A program made the position numbers and the translations under genes. A DNA stretch of 64,000 nucleotides from Marinobacterium iners (lineage in GTDB: Bacteria > Pseudomonadota > Gammaproteobacteria > Pseudomonadales > Balneatricaceae): contig NZ_CP022297.1 in assembly GCF_017310015.1 (NCBI RefSeq), positions 3,844,001 through 3,908,000 on the forward strand, written 5' to 3'. The notes beneath the pieces are model-generated. The model searched no databases and was not told the origin of the DNA. It saw only the letters and a program-made list of their open reading frames with translations. Positions 25,587 through 34,531 of the stretch are shown here, in pieces. Position 1 is the stretch's first letter; each line of letters opens with the position of its first letter.

Positions 25587-26516
25587 GTGAGCCAACACAC
25601 CGCACCTGACAACCGCTTTATGAGCCCTCGATTCTGGCCTGCCCGAATCGGTATCGGTCTTTTATGGCTACTTAATCGCCTGCCCTGGCGTTGGCAGATC
25701 CGTCTCGGTCGTATATTGGGACATATTCTTTTTTATCTGAGCCCGCGCCGACGCCATGTGACAGAGGTCAACATCCGCCTGTGCTTCCCGGAGTTGAAAC
25801 CTGCGGAGCAAGCCAGAATGGTCCGTTCGGTGTTTGCCAACAACGGCATCGGACTGTTCGAGACCGCCATGGCCTGGTGGACACCACGGGAAAAGCTGAA
25901 GGGGCACTTTACACTCAAGGGGCAAGAGCATCTGGATGCTGCGCTCGCCAAGGGCAAGGGCGTTATTTTATTGGGCGCACATTTTTCGACCCTCGACCTG
26001 GGCGGACTTCTGTTTTCAGACTTTTATCCGGTCGATGCCATGTATCGCCGCCACAACAATCCATTGCTGGAACGGATTATCACCCGTTGCCGTCAGCGCT
26101 GCTTCGAGCTGGTGATTGAGCGCTCGGAAATTCGTAAGGTTTTAAAGGCTCTGCGCAACAATCACATTGTCTGGTACGCGCCTGATCAGGACTTTGGCAG
26201 CCACCAGTCGGTGTATGCACCTTTTTTCGGTGTTCCTGCGGCAACCATTACCGCAACCACACGCATGGTGAATCTGAACAACTCACCTATTTTGATGCTG
26301 GCACAGCACCGCCTGCCGGATGACTCGGGCTACGAACTGGAACTGTTCCCTGCAATTGACCCCTTCCCGACTGGTGATGAAGAGGCCGATGCAGCCCGGG
26401 TCAATGCCGAAATTGAACGCGCCATCCGCAAGGATCCAGCGCAGTACATGTGGGTGCACCGTCGCTTCAAAACGCACCCACAGGGCAAGAATTACCTGTA
26501 TCGCAGGCAGCCATAG
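25587..26516 (+). CDS. lpxL: Lipid A biosynthesis acyltransferase (LpxL/HtrB family)
   Basis: A 309-residue membrane-bound acyltransferase adding a secondary acyl chain to Kdo-lipid A. The catalytic HX4D motif is LLGAHFSTLDLGG (about residue 132). Other family features are an N-terminal hydrophobic helix (GIGLLWLLNRLPW), VNIRLCFPEL, VWYAPDQDFG and MWVHRRFKTHP. The start used is GTG at 25587, which has a weak AAGAGAG site; an ATG at 25620 is the alternative. Chain specificity is unknown, so the symbol marks the family. It ends one base before the convergent asnB-like gene. Confidence 0.9.
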   Translation: MSQHTAPDNRFMSPRFWPARIGIGLLWLLNRLPWRWQIRLGRILGHILFYLSPRRRHVTEVNIRLCFPELKPAEQARMVRSVFANNGIGLFETAMAWWTPREKLKGHFTLKGQEHLDAALAKGKGVILLGAHFSTLDLGGLLFSDFYPVDAMYRRHNNPLLERIITRCRQRCFELVIERSEIRKVLKALRNNHIVWYAPDQDFGSHQSVYAPFFGVPAATITATTRMVNLNNSPILMLAQHRLPDDSGYELELFPAIDPFPTGDEEADAARVNAEIERAIRKDPAQYMWVHRRFKTHPQGKNYLYRRQP

Positions 26517-28364
26517 TCAGCTCTGCAGCCACTCCAGCGGGTCTACGGTTTCAGGCGGCCTGGCCCCCGCCTGTTCAACAAACAGGCGATACCAGATCGC
26601 CAGCTGAATCAGCGCAGCAACAGGTTCTACCAGTTTCCTGTCCAGTTGTGGCAGTTTGGCAAGCAGGCCCTGCAGCTCCTTTCTATCCAGTATCTCGGCC
26701 AACAACGGGGACCCCATAAGCGCCTGCTCAAGCCTGACAGGATCCAGTGATCTGACCCAGTCGGCAACCGGCACGGAAAATCCTTTCTTGCGTCCCTGCT
26801 CAACCTGAGGCAGGTGCGTCTGAAGCCATTTGCGCGGCAGATATTTACCGGTTCGCCCACGCTGTCGTGACGACTGCGGCAGCGACAGTCCGAACAAAAC
26901 CAGTCGATGATCCAGAAAAGGCACCCTGCCTTCTACACCCTTGACCATCATCATCCGATCCGCCTTTACCAGCAGATCATCCACCAGCCAGGTCGCGATA
27001 TCGGTCGCCTGCATGCGTGTCAAACGATCAAGGCCTGCAAACCGTTTCCAGTTCTGGATAAAGGGCACTCGCCAATGGCCAAACAGACTTGCCTGCTGTG
27101 AAGGCTTGATCAAACCCAGTGCCTGCGGCCGGTTAAACCGGCCTTTGGTTCTAAAACCACCACTGCCGGGAGTCTTCAGCTGAGCTAACCATCGCTGAAA
27201 CATGGGCATGCGATAACGACCGTAACCGGCAAACACTTCATCGCCTCCTTCGCCGCTCAATACCACTTTGTGACTCTGCGAGGCTCTGTCAGCCAGTACC
27301 AGCGTTGGCAGCGACGCGAAGTCACCCATCAGCTCATCACTGGCCCAAATCGCATATACCAGTTGGTCAAACAGCCTGATCGGCTCTGATTTAACGTACT
27401 CAAGCTCAAGGCTACAGGCCTGGGCCACAGCACCGGCGGCCTCTGACTCGTCATGCACGGTTGTGCTGTTAAAGGCCAGACTCCAGGCTTTGGGCAGTTG
27501 TTTGCCAAAACTGCAACGACTGAGCTCTGTAGCCAATATTGATGAATCAACACCTCCGGACAGAAAGAGCCCCACCGGCACATCGGAGCGCAGATGCTTT
27601 TGCAGCACATCCTGCAGCAGCTCATCAAAGGTCTCCAGGGCAGCCTGCTCGTCACCCTTGAATACCGGCTGTTCTTTAAGCGACTGTTCCAGCGACCACC
27701 AGATGCCTGTCTCAATATTTCCATCCGGCAAAACCTTGAGAAACCCACCCGGTGGAATACGGTGAATCCCCTCGATCGCCGTTTCATCACCGGACGCAAA
27801 GTTGATCTGCAGGAATCGCCCTACCGCTTCCAGATTGGGCTGCGGCTTGTTCGGCAACACCCTGACCAACGCCTTGATTTCCGAAGCAAAAGCAATGCCG
27901 CCGGGCAATTCGCAGTAATAAAGCGGTTTGATACCGAAGCGGTCGCGTACCAGCAGCAGCTCACCGTTGCTGCGGTTATAAAGCGCAAAGGCAAACATGC
28001 CTTCCAGCTGATGGGCAAAGTCTGCGTCGGGGCCTGAGTCCGATGCAGACAGTGGCAAAATGGTTTCGCAGTCAGAGCCGGTATTGAATCTTTCACCCCG
28101 CCCCTGCAGCGACTGCCTCAGCTCCACATGGTTATAGATTTCCCCATTGGCGACCAGGACCCGCTGCCGGTCTTGTGAATACAGCGGCTGTTGTCCGTGT
28201 TCCAGATCGATAATTGAAAGTCGGGTATGGATGAGGGCGACACCCTGCTCGGCAAACATGCCTTGTCCATCGGGTCCGCGATGAGACAGCGCAGCCGCCA
28301 TCCGAGCAGGAAGTTCAGCATCAATGTCACGCCCTGGCGTGTAGATGCCGGCTATTCCGCACAT
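26517..28364 (-). CDS. asnB: AsnB-like glutamine amidotransferase (asparagine synthase family)
   Basis: A 615-residue class II amidotransferase/synthetase. Cys2 after the initiator Met is the glutaminase nucleophile (MCGIAGIYTPG), with HRGPDGQGMF, LSIIDLEHGQQPL and VANGEIYNH following. The synthetase half has the pyrophosphate loop LFLSGGVDSSILATEL (about residue 265) and SGEGGDEVFAGYGRY. All catalytic residues appear intact. It sits inside the glycosyltransferase block and overlaps the upstream GT4 gene by one base, so besides asparagine synthesis it could amidate a uronic acid of the surface glycan, as AsnB homologues in O-antigen clusters are believed to do. Confidence 0.87.
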   Translation of the reverse strand: MCGIAGIYTPGRDIDAELPARMAAALSHRGPDGQGMFAEQGVALIHTRLSIIDLEHGQQPLYSQDRQRVLVANGEIYNHVELRQSLQGRGERFNTGSDCETILPLSASDSGPDADFAHQLEGMFAFALYNRSNGELLLVRDRFGIKPLYYCELPGGIAFASEIKALVRVLPNKPQPNLEAVGRFLQINFASGDETAIEGIHRIPPGGFLKVLPDGNIETGIWWSLEQSLKEQPVFKGDEQAALETFDELLQDVLQKHLRSDVPVGLFLSGGVDSSILATELSRCSFGKQLPKAWSLAFNSTTVHDESEAAGAVAQACSLELEYVKSEPIRLFDQLVYAIWASDELMGDFASLPTLVLADRASQSHKVVLSGEGGDEVFAGYGRYRMPMFQRWLAQLKTPGSGGFRTKGRFNRPQALGLIKPSQQASLFGHWRVPFIQNWKRFAGLDRLTRMQATDIATWLVDDLLVKADRMMMVKGVEGRVPFLDHRLVLFGLSLPQSSRQRGRTGKYLPRKWLQTHLPQVEQGRKKGFSVPVADWVRSLDPVRLEQALMGSPLLAEILDRKELQGLLAKLPQLDRKLVEPVAALIQLAIWYRLFVEQAGARPPETVDPLEWLQS

Positions 28365-29440
28365 CAGCGATCCCCCGCCAAGAGCTGCTCATACAAGGCG
28401 TGATAGGCCGATACAATGGCCTCTTGGCCAAAACGCTGCTCCAACGTACAACGCCCGGCACTGATCATCGCGGCTTTCTGATCATCAGAAGCGGCCAGTA
28501 CCTGCTGCATGGCGGCGGTCAGCGCCTCACAGGCATCGACCTCTGTCAGCACACCGTCAATGCCATCCGTCATCAGCTCCAACGCACCATCACTGCGAGT
28601 GGAAACAACGGGTACACCATGCGCCCACCCCTCAAGAATCACATTGCCCAGTGGCTCATGCCGTGAGGGGCAGACGAACAGGTCTGCCATGGCAAAAAAG
28701 GGAGCTGGATCCGACTGCCAGCCCAGAAAATGGATGCGGTTACTGGCCGTACTTTTGCTCGCCTGATCCTTGAGCTGATCGGCCAGAGGACCATCCCCCG
28801 CCAGCAGCAACTGCACACGACGCCCACCGATCTCTTCCGGCAAGGCCGAAAAGGCATCCAGCAGCGTGTCAAAAGCCTTGTTGGTATGCAGCCGCCCAAG
28901 AGCAAAGATCACCAAGTCATCTTTCAGGTTTAACCGCATCTTCCACTGCTGCAGTTGTTCAGCTTCAACCGGTTCAGGACGAGGAACAAAGTTACTGATG
29001 TAGTGTACGCGATCAGCAGGGTAACCATGCCTGATCAGGTAATCACAAATCCCCCGGGTATTGCCAACCAGTGCATGTACATGCCGATAGTGATCCGGAT
29101 TGTAGAAGCCTCCGAGCCGGGCCACATGAACCGGCCCCTTGCCTGGGCGCAGATGAACCAGACGCGTCGCCCGTCCCATCCAGGTTTGGACTATGTCGGG
29201 CTGCTCACGCCGGATCAAGGCCCCCAGACTGAAACGCGACAGAGGGTCGAACACACTGCGCATGGCACTGGTCGCTACAGGCGCAGACAGGCTACTGAGC
29301 AGTTCACTTCCAGGCGGCACGATGGCGGTTGAACCCAAATCACTCGTCTGGTTAAACGCATGGTGAAGGCGAACAAAAAAGCTTTCGGCGCCACCCAGTT
29401 TCTTGCTGCCGATGATCTGAAGCGTTTGAATCCGGCTCAC
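28364..29440 (-). CDS. Glycosyltransferase family 4 (core/O-antigen)
   Basis: A 358-residue GT-B glycosyltransferase. The N-terminal acceptor domain opens with IGSKKLGGAESFFVRL (glycine loop); the C-terminal nucleotide-sugar domain has VIFALGRLHTNKAFDTLLDA, LLAGDGPLADQL and the retaining GT4 motif CPSRHEPLGNVILEGWAHG. The start is GTG at 29440 because an AGGAG site lies 5 bases upstream; a further ATG in frame at 29494 lacks one. The stop shares a base with the asnB-like start. Sugar and acceptor are unknown. Confidence 0.86.
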   Translation of the reverse strand: MSRIQTLQIIGSKKLGGAESFFVRLHHAFNQTSDLGSTAIVPPGSELLSSLSAPVATSAMRSVFDPLSRFSLGALIRREQPDIVQTWMGRATRLVHLRPGKGPVHVARLGGFYNPDHYRHVHALVGNTRGICDYLIRHGYPADRVHYISNFVPRPEPVEAEQLQQWKMRLNLKDDLVIFALGRLHTNKAFDTLLDAFSALPEEIGGRRVQLLLAGDGPLADQLKDQASKSTASNRIHFLGWQSDPAPFFAMADLFVCPSRHEPLGNVILEGWAHGVPVVSTRSDGALELMTDGIDGVLTEVDACEALTAAMQQVLAASDDQKAAMISAGRCTLEQRFGQEAIVSAYHALYEQLLAGDR

Positions 29441-29544
29441 GGGAACTCCTGTCGTTGTGCGAAACTTGCCAGGCGAACCTGTTTGCCCCGACAATAGAGC
29501 GCGATTATAGCAACCTCCAGACCCTTGAAACCAACAGGCATCAC

Positions 29545-30312
29545 ATGACCGACACCACCCTGCCCATCAGTGTCACCATCATCGCTCAGGACGAAGCGGA
29601 CCGCATCGGCATGGCGATCGAAAGTGTGCGGAACTGGGTCGACGAGGTTGTCGTGGTGGACTCGGGCAGCACTGACGGAACCCAGGAGATCGCAGCATCA
29701 CTCGGGGCGCGTGTCGTTCATCATGACTGGCCCGGGTATGGCCTGCAAAAGCGGTTTGCAGAGGATCAGGCCCGCAATGACTGGATCTTCAACATTGATG
29801 CGGACGAACGTATCCTGCCTGAGCTGCAGGCGGAAATAGTCGCCATGTTTACTCAGGCACCCGATGCCGATGGCTATTTCATTGCCATTCACGACCGTCT
29901 TTACTGCACCGACCGGTTGAGTGCTTACACACCCTACAAACCGGTACGGTTGTATCGGAAGTCAAAAGGACGCTACAGCACCAGCCCGGTACATGATCGC
30001 GTACAGATGGAGGCAGGGGCGAAAACCGCCACACTCAAGGGTCGCATGGCACACGATTCGCTCAAGTCTTTCCACCATCGCATAGAAAAAATGAACGAGT
30101 ACACCGAGGCGCAGGCAAAAGACCTGCTGGCCCGCGGCCGCAAGCCATCGACCTTTCGCATTCTGACCGAATTTTGGACCGCTTTTATCGTGGGTTACTT
30201 TTTCCGTGGCTACTGGCGTGGCGGGCTGATGGGTTATATCTATGCAGTTAACTTTGCGTATAGCCGGTTTTTAAGGCAGATAAAACTTTATGAGTCTGAG
30301 CAAAAAAATTAA
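29545..30312 (+). CDS. GT2 glycosyltransferase, WaaE/KdtX-like
   Basis: A 255-residue GT-A transferase of the LPS inner-core WaaE/KdtX type. It shows VTIIAQDEADRIGMAIESV, VVVDSGSTDGTQEIA, NIDADERILPEL (DXD), and the C-terminal region MAHDSLKSFHHRIEKMNEY followed by a hydrophobic stretch (GGLMGYIYAVNFAY). WaaE enzymes add beta-1,4-glucose to heptose I in enterobacteria. The ATG at 29545 gives the usual N-terminus. It is the only forward gene within the reverse glycan block and ends 4 bases into the convergent GT4 gene. Confidence 0.85.
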   Translation: MTDTTLPISVTIIAQDEADRIGMAIESVRNWVDEVVVVDSGSTDGTQEIAASLGARVVHHDWPGYGLQKRFAEDQARNDWIFNIDADERILPELQAEIVAMFTQAPDADGYFIAIHDRLYCTDRLSAYTPYKPVRLYRKSKGRYSTSPVHDRVQMEAGAKTATLKGRMAHDSLKSFHHRIEKMNEYTEAQAKDLLARGRKPSTFRILTEFWTAFIVGYFFRGYWRGGLMGYIYAVNFAYSRFLRQIKLYESEQKN

Positions 30313-31364
30313 TCCTTTTGCGATTGTTTTTTTCGACCTAGATAAATACTCTGCTCCAGTATAGCTTTCAAACGGGGCTGAATTGCTTCTACAGTGTAAC
30401 TTTCACTGCGTTTATACGCCATTGTGGCAACAGATGCTCTATGCTCTGCATGCTGCAATGCAGCACAAATACCGTCTGCCAACTGCTGCGCATTACCCGG
30501 GGGCACCAGCCAGCCGTCACTGCCTGATTGGATCTGACTGGCAGGTCCCGACACATCACTGGCTATGACTGGGCAACCATGGACAGCCGCTTCCAATATA
30601 ACGATACCAAAGGTTTCACTCAAAGACGGCACGACTAAAAGATCAATGTCACGAAGCCATCCACCAATATCTTCCACCCAACCATGAATATGAACCTTGT
30701 GACGGATAGAAAGGGACTCTGCAAGAGCAAGAATATCCTCTTTATCCGGTCCGCTGCCAGCAAGATGTAACTGCGTGTCAGGCATTATTTCAACCACTTG
30801 AGAAAATGCCGTTAATAGCGTATCCAGCCCTTTTTCAGCTGTCATACGCCCGACAAATCCAACATTGCCTGTGTCTTTTTTGATACTTTTAACAAAAGGT
30901 GGTCGTTCAAATACAAAGTTGGGCAAAATCGCTGTTCTATCCTTTTCGTATCCAGCGTTCCAAAAGCGCTGACACATGTCTTCAGTAAGACCAATCAGGT
31001 AGTCTGCCTTAAGCATTCGCCGTATTTTATTGCTGTGAGAGAATCCAACAAGTGGCGCCGTCAGACTTTTCAAGGCCAGACCAAGAATACTGGTTGCACG
31101 GGCGTTGTGCGTTAGCACTAAATCCGGCTTGACTGTCCTCAAGCGCAGGTGTGCCTGAATAATACGAAAAACATCATAATAGCCCCGGGGAGAAAATGCG
31201 TAATAACTGTGGCTATCCCGTTGCAAACAATCACGATAGGGCGATTCAAACGGTAGCCACACCTCAACTTCGTGGCCCATTCTTATCAGCAACCTGTTTA
31301 TATTAAAAAAAGCTGTTTCCAGCCCTCCTTTCTGGCTGGAGCAAAGCACATGTACGATTTTCAT
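30309..31364 (-). CDS. Glycosyltransferase family 4
   Basis: A 351-residue GT-B protein, beginning VHVLCSSQKGGLETAFFNI. The donor-binding half has VGFVGRMTAEKGLDTLLTAF, LHLAGSGPDKEDI and the EX7E-type motif VPSLSETFGIVILEAAVHG with HGWVEDIGGWL. The coding sequence is AT-richer than the housekeeping genes. It overlaps the pyruvyl transferase gene by 4 bases. Linkage specificity cannot be read from sequence. Confidence 0.86.
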   Translation of the reverse strand: MKIVHVLCSSQKGGLETAFFNINRLLIRMGHEVEVWLPFESPYRDCLQRDSHSYYAFSPRGYYDVFRIIQAHLRLRTVKPDLVLTHNARATSILGLALKSLTAPLVGFSHSNKIRRMLKADYLIGLTEDMCQRFWNAGYEKDRTAILPNFVFERPPFVKSIKKDTGNVGFVGRMTAEKGLDTLLTAFSQVVEIMPDTQLHLAGSGPDKEDILALAESLSIRHKVHIHGWVEDIGGWLRDIDLLVVPSLSETFGIVILEAAVHGCPVIASDVSGPASQIQSGSDGWLVPPGNAQQLADGICAALQHAEHRASVATMAYKRSESYTVEAIQPRLKAILEQSIYLGRKKQSQKD

Positions 31365-32197
31365 GCCTTGTATTCCTGCGGAAAAGAACCCAACAACTCT
31401 TCTTGTATACGCTTGACTACCTCAACAGAGACTCGATCACTCTCCGCGACATCATACAGTTGCTCAGCGGTGACCCTCCCCTTTGTAAGCTCCCAACAGT
31501 CAACCGAGTACAGTACGTCGCGACCAAATACCGAGAGATAGTCATATATCTTATAGTCGCCACCAACATGAATATTGCTGCCTGTTTGTAGATAAGCAGT
31601 GGGGACATCATAGCTGTGGGCTACTATATAAGGGTGCATAGCTGTCGTAACCACTAACTTGGCAGATATTATCGCCTCGATAATAGTCACATGATCATCA
31701 GCCAAACTCATCTGTACAACGTTATCATTTGGAAATTTACAACGAATTGTATCGATCCATTTACCGGAGTGGTGGTCATGAAGGTGAGGGAGGCATAGTA
31801 CGTGCTGGCCTTTACTCAGGTGATCCGACGGAAAGAAATGAGAGCACAACAGCCCTGGATCTCCCAAACAGACTCTATCAATATCCATATTAAAGCGAGC
31901 CGCCGACAGCTTGCCTCTAAGTGCATGCGCACGAATAAACCTGCCAGATGTTGACTCTCCAGGTGCCAAAAAGCCTGTACCCCAAAGATGCAAAGGCCGA
32001 CCAAGATTGATTAGCCAACGTTTGAAACGCTTTTTGACAACACGCTCGGCAAGACTTCCTATCGCGACCAGATCAGCATATTTCAAATCACTGAACGCAA
32101 CATCAGCGCCAGATGCTTTCTGTGTAATTTCTCTGGAAAGGATATCGCCGAAGTTACCTTCAGAGTTCTGATAATAAAGCCTAACTGGCGATCTCAT
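31361..32197 (-). CDS. Polysaccharide pyruvyl transferase family protein
   Basis: A 278-residue protein of the polysaccharide pyruvyl transferase/GT-B-like family. The start RLYYQNSEGNFGDILSREI matches the typical NxGD opening, and LWGTGFLAPGES, ISAKLVVTTAMHPYIVAHSY and YDYLSVFGRD are family-type segments. Members transfer ketal pyruvate from phosphoenolpyruvate to exopolysaccharide or cell-wall sugars, though some act as glycosyltransferases. Here pyruvylation of a core or O-antigen sugar is the natural guess. It overlaps the ligase gene by 17 bases and lies in the AT-rich stretch. Confidence 0.78.
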   Translation of the reverse strand: MRSPVRLYYQNSEGNFGDILSREITQKASGADVAFSDLKYADLVAIGSLAERVVKKRFKRWLINLGRPLHLWGTGFLAPGESTSGRFIRAHALRGKLSAARFNMDIDRVCLGDPGLLCSHFFPSDHLSKGQHVLCLPHLHDHHSGKWIDTIRCKFPNDNVVQMSLADDHVTIIEAIISAKLVVTTAMHPYIVAHSYDVPTAYLQTGSNIHVGGDYKIYDYLSVFGRDVLYSVDCWELTKGRVTAEQLYDVAESDRVSVEVVKRIQEELLGSFPQEYKA

Positions 32198-33434
32198 TTT
32201 TCATTTTCCCATTCGCTGAAATGATGGAGTAAGCCATTGATAACGCCAAGCATAAAAGGTAAGAGTTAGCACCGAGATTGTTACGTAATGTCGCACTGGT
32301 CAAACCAATAACCAAAAAAGACACTGTCACAAAAAAAGTTGGCGCTGCTTCAACAAGCGAAACCCCGTAATAACGAAGTATATAAAAGGGGAACAACACA
32401 AATAAAATAAGGCAGATCAAGCCAAATATACCACCCCTCTCCAGCATATAAAAATACTCGGAGTGAGTATGGAAACTCAACATATAATCAGGATAATTTC
32501 CTGACGCCAAGATTTCCTTTTTCACTTCCAGAGCTTCTTTTACACCATATCCAAAAATAGGGTTGCGCATAAAAACATCCCATGCCAGCCGCCATGACTC
32601 TATTCTGACTGCTATAGAGTTATCAAAAGATATGTCACCTGCCACTAAATAATTACTTGCCTCAATATAGGCAAGAGTTATTCTATCCCAAAGCAAAAAA
32701 TAAATAACAAGCAATATTACCAGAGCAAAAAATGACAACATCTTGAAATTTGAAAGACTTTTCAGGTTATACCTGTAATGTATGAAAACCATGATTATAT
32801 TTATGATGGTAAAGGCTAGAATGGGTCCTCTGGCTTCAGTCATGACCAGAATAACCGATACCGCCACGAATCCCGACAGCAGCCAGACAAAGGGCATCTT
32901 TTTCGCAGGAACAAAAAACATCCCTGCCAATAAAGAATAAAAAAACACGACAGCTGTTGAAAATGTTCCCTTGTTATACCATAAGCCTGGATACTCACCG
33001 TCATAGTGGTCAGACTGACTTGCAAACATTCCTTCTTCCTGAAGAAAAAGAAAGAACAATGTATAGAAAAACATCAGAACAATCGCCTTCACCAAAAGAT
33101 CGCTCGATATATTTCTGTAATATAAAACTGCACCAACCGGCAATACCAAAAGTAAATTGCGTGATATTTTTTCAATATCACTTAACGAAGAATAGCCTCT
33201 CGCCATGTTAATAATATCAGGCAGAACAAAAATCAAAAGACTTATGGAAAAAAGCCCCGAGAACCGAAGATCAATTTTAAAACCAAAAAAAAATCCAATA
33301 ATGCAGAACATAGACACAAGGTAGACGAAATCTTTATACAACCCCGGCAAAACAAAATAATTTATGATAAAAAAACAGCCTATTATTTTAAATAAAAAAG
33401 CCGCTAACGTTTTATCTGTCAGATTTTGGTTCAT
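32181..33434 (-). CDS. O-antigen ligase/polymerase family membrane protein
   Basis: A 417-residue protein with about eleven hydrophobic helices and a long periplasmic loop (about residues 250-330) containing RIESWRLAWDVFMRNPIFGYG and SFHTHSEYFYMLERGGIFGL, the Wzy_C/WaaL-type signature with a conserved His. It therefore either ligates undecaprenyl-linked O-antigen to lipid A-core (WaaL) or polymerises repeat units (Wzy); sequence alone does not separate these, and the lack of a wzx or wzz gene nearby slightly favours ligase. The gene is the most AT-rich in the window, with codon usage unlike the flanks, suggesting horizontal origin. Confidence 0.82.
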   Translation of the reverse strand: MNQNLTDKTLAAFLFKIIGCFFIINYFVLPGLYKDFVYLVSMFCIIGFFFGFKIDLRFSGLFSISLLIFVLPDIINMARGYSSLSDIEKISRNLLLVLPVGAVLYYRNISSDLLVKAIVLMFFYTLFFLFLQEEGMFASQSDHYDGEYPGLWYNKGTFSTAVVFFYSLLAGMFFVPAKKMPFVWLLSGFVAVSVILVMTEARGPILAFTIINIIMVFIHYRYNLKSLSNFKMLSFFALVILLVIYFLLWDRITLAYIEASNYLVAGDISFDNSIAVRIESWRLAWDVFMRNPIFGYGVKEALEVKKEILASGNYPDYMLSFHTHSEYFYMLERGGIFGLICLILFVLFPFYILRYYGVSLVEAAPTFFVTVSFLVIGLTSATLRNNLGANSYLLCLALSMAYSIISANGKMKNEIAS

Positions 33435-34531
33435 ATGTTTTCATATAGAGAAAGAGTTTTCTGTATCATTTTATCAAGTGTGTACGGCCCTTCCAGCATG
33501 TCACCACATCCCTTCTTATCCAAACAGAAACTCACTTTTTTAGCAGCCAGTGAATATTGACCTGTAGGCACTTTTCCTTCCGAATAAATAGCCCCCAAGG
33601 TTTCAGCCACTGCCCCATGGGCATACCCCACCACCGGTGTACCTATCGACAAACACTCCACAACCGTTCGCCCAAAGGCTTCTGCGGTTGTTGATGTAAG
33701 GGACAACATCACATCTGAAATGGCGTACAGCTCTTTCATATCCGAGCGGGTACCGAGGAAGGAAAAGTACTGGCCCAGGCCCGCTGCATTAATGGCCGCT
33801 TTTACCTCATGAATAAATTTGTTCTTGGGGTCACTGCCCACGACCAGGACATGAAAGTCCTGCCGCTGCTGGCTGAGCTCTGCCACTACCTTGACCAGAT
33901 CAAGATGCCCTTTCCAGCGCGTAATGCGGCCAGGAAAGCAGATCAGGTGTTTGTTCCGGGCCTGAGGGCAGTCATCAAAGAGGCGTCCTTTCCACTCCTC
34001 TGTAGGCTGATATCCACGCGGAAACTCTTCCGGATCAATGCCCCGATGAATCACGGTTACCTTGGCAGGGTCCACTTCCGGATAGTTGTCCAGCAGGTAG
34101 CGTTTCGCCGTCTCGGATACGGCAATAACGCGTTCCCCCTTACCCATGATGGCGCTGTAGCGGTTAACCGAGTGCATACCATGCAGGGTGGTAATGAAAC
34201 GCGGCCGAGTCGCCGGGGCCATCTTGCGCCAGGCCAGCCATACAACCCAGGCGGGCATGCGCGAGCGCACATGCACGATATCCGGTTTTTCTTCGGCCAG
34301 CCAACGGCGCAGCCCGGGCACCTGCAGCAGCGTCAGCAACGATTTCTTGCCCAACTCCCATTGCACATGGCGGCTGCCTTCACATTCAAGCTGTGCAACA
34401 AGGCGCCCCCCGGCCGACACAACAATTGACTCATGGCCAGCAGCAACCAGTCCACGGGCAACTTCAAGCGTACCTCGCTCGACACCGCCCAGTTCAAGGG
34501 CGGGCAATACCTGTACAACCTTCACAGCCAC
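33431..34531 (-). CDS. Glycosyltransferase family 4
   Basis: A 366-residue GT-B glycosyltransferase with an N-terminal VLPALELGGVERGTLEVARGL motif common in LPS heptosyl- and glucosyltransferases of the WaaG-like type. The donor half has LICFPGRITRWKGHLDLVKV, HVLVVGSDPKNKF and SLTSTTAEAFGRTVVECLSIG. The 3' 200 or so bases are AT-richer than the 5' part, so the composition break falls inside this gene. It overlaps the ELM1-family gene by 10 bases and the ligase gene by 4. Confidence 0.86.
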   Translation of the reverse strand: MAVKVVQVLPALELGGVERGTLEVARGLVAAGHESIVVSAGGRLVAQLECEGSRHVQWELGKKSLLTLLQVPGLRRWLAEEKPDIVHVRSRMPAWVVWLAWRKMAPATRPRFITTLHGMHSVNRYSAIMGKGERVIAVSETAKRYLLDNYPEVDPAKVTVIHRGIDPEEFPRGYQPTEEWKGRLFDDCPQARNKHLICFPGRITRWKGHLDLVKVVAELSQQRQDFHVLVVGSDPKNKFIHEVKAAINAAGLGQYFSFLGTRSDMKELYAISDVMLSLTSTTAEAFGRTVVECLSIGTPVVGYAHGAVAETLGAIYSEGKVPTGQYSLAAKKVSFCLDKKGCGDMLEGPYTLDKMIQKTLSLYENI

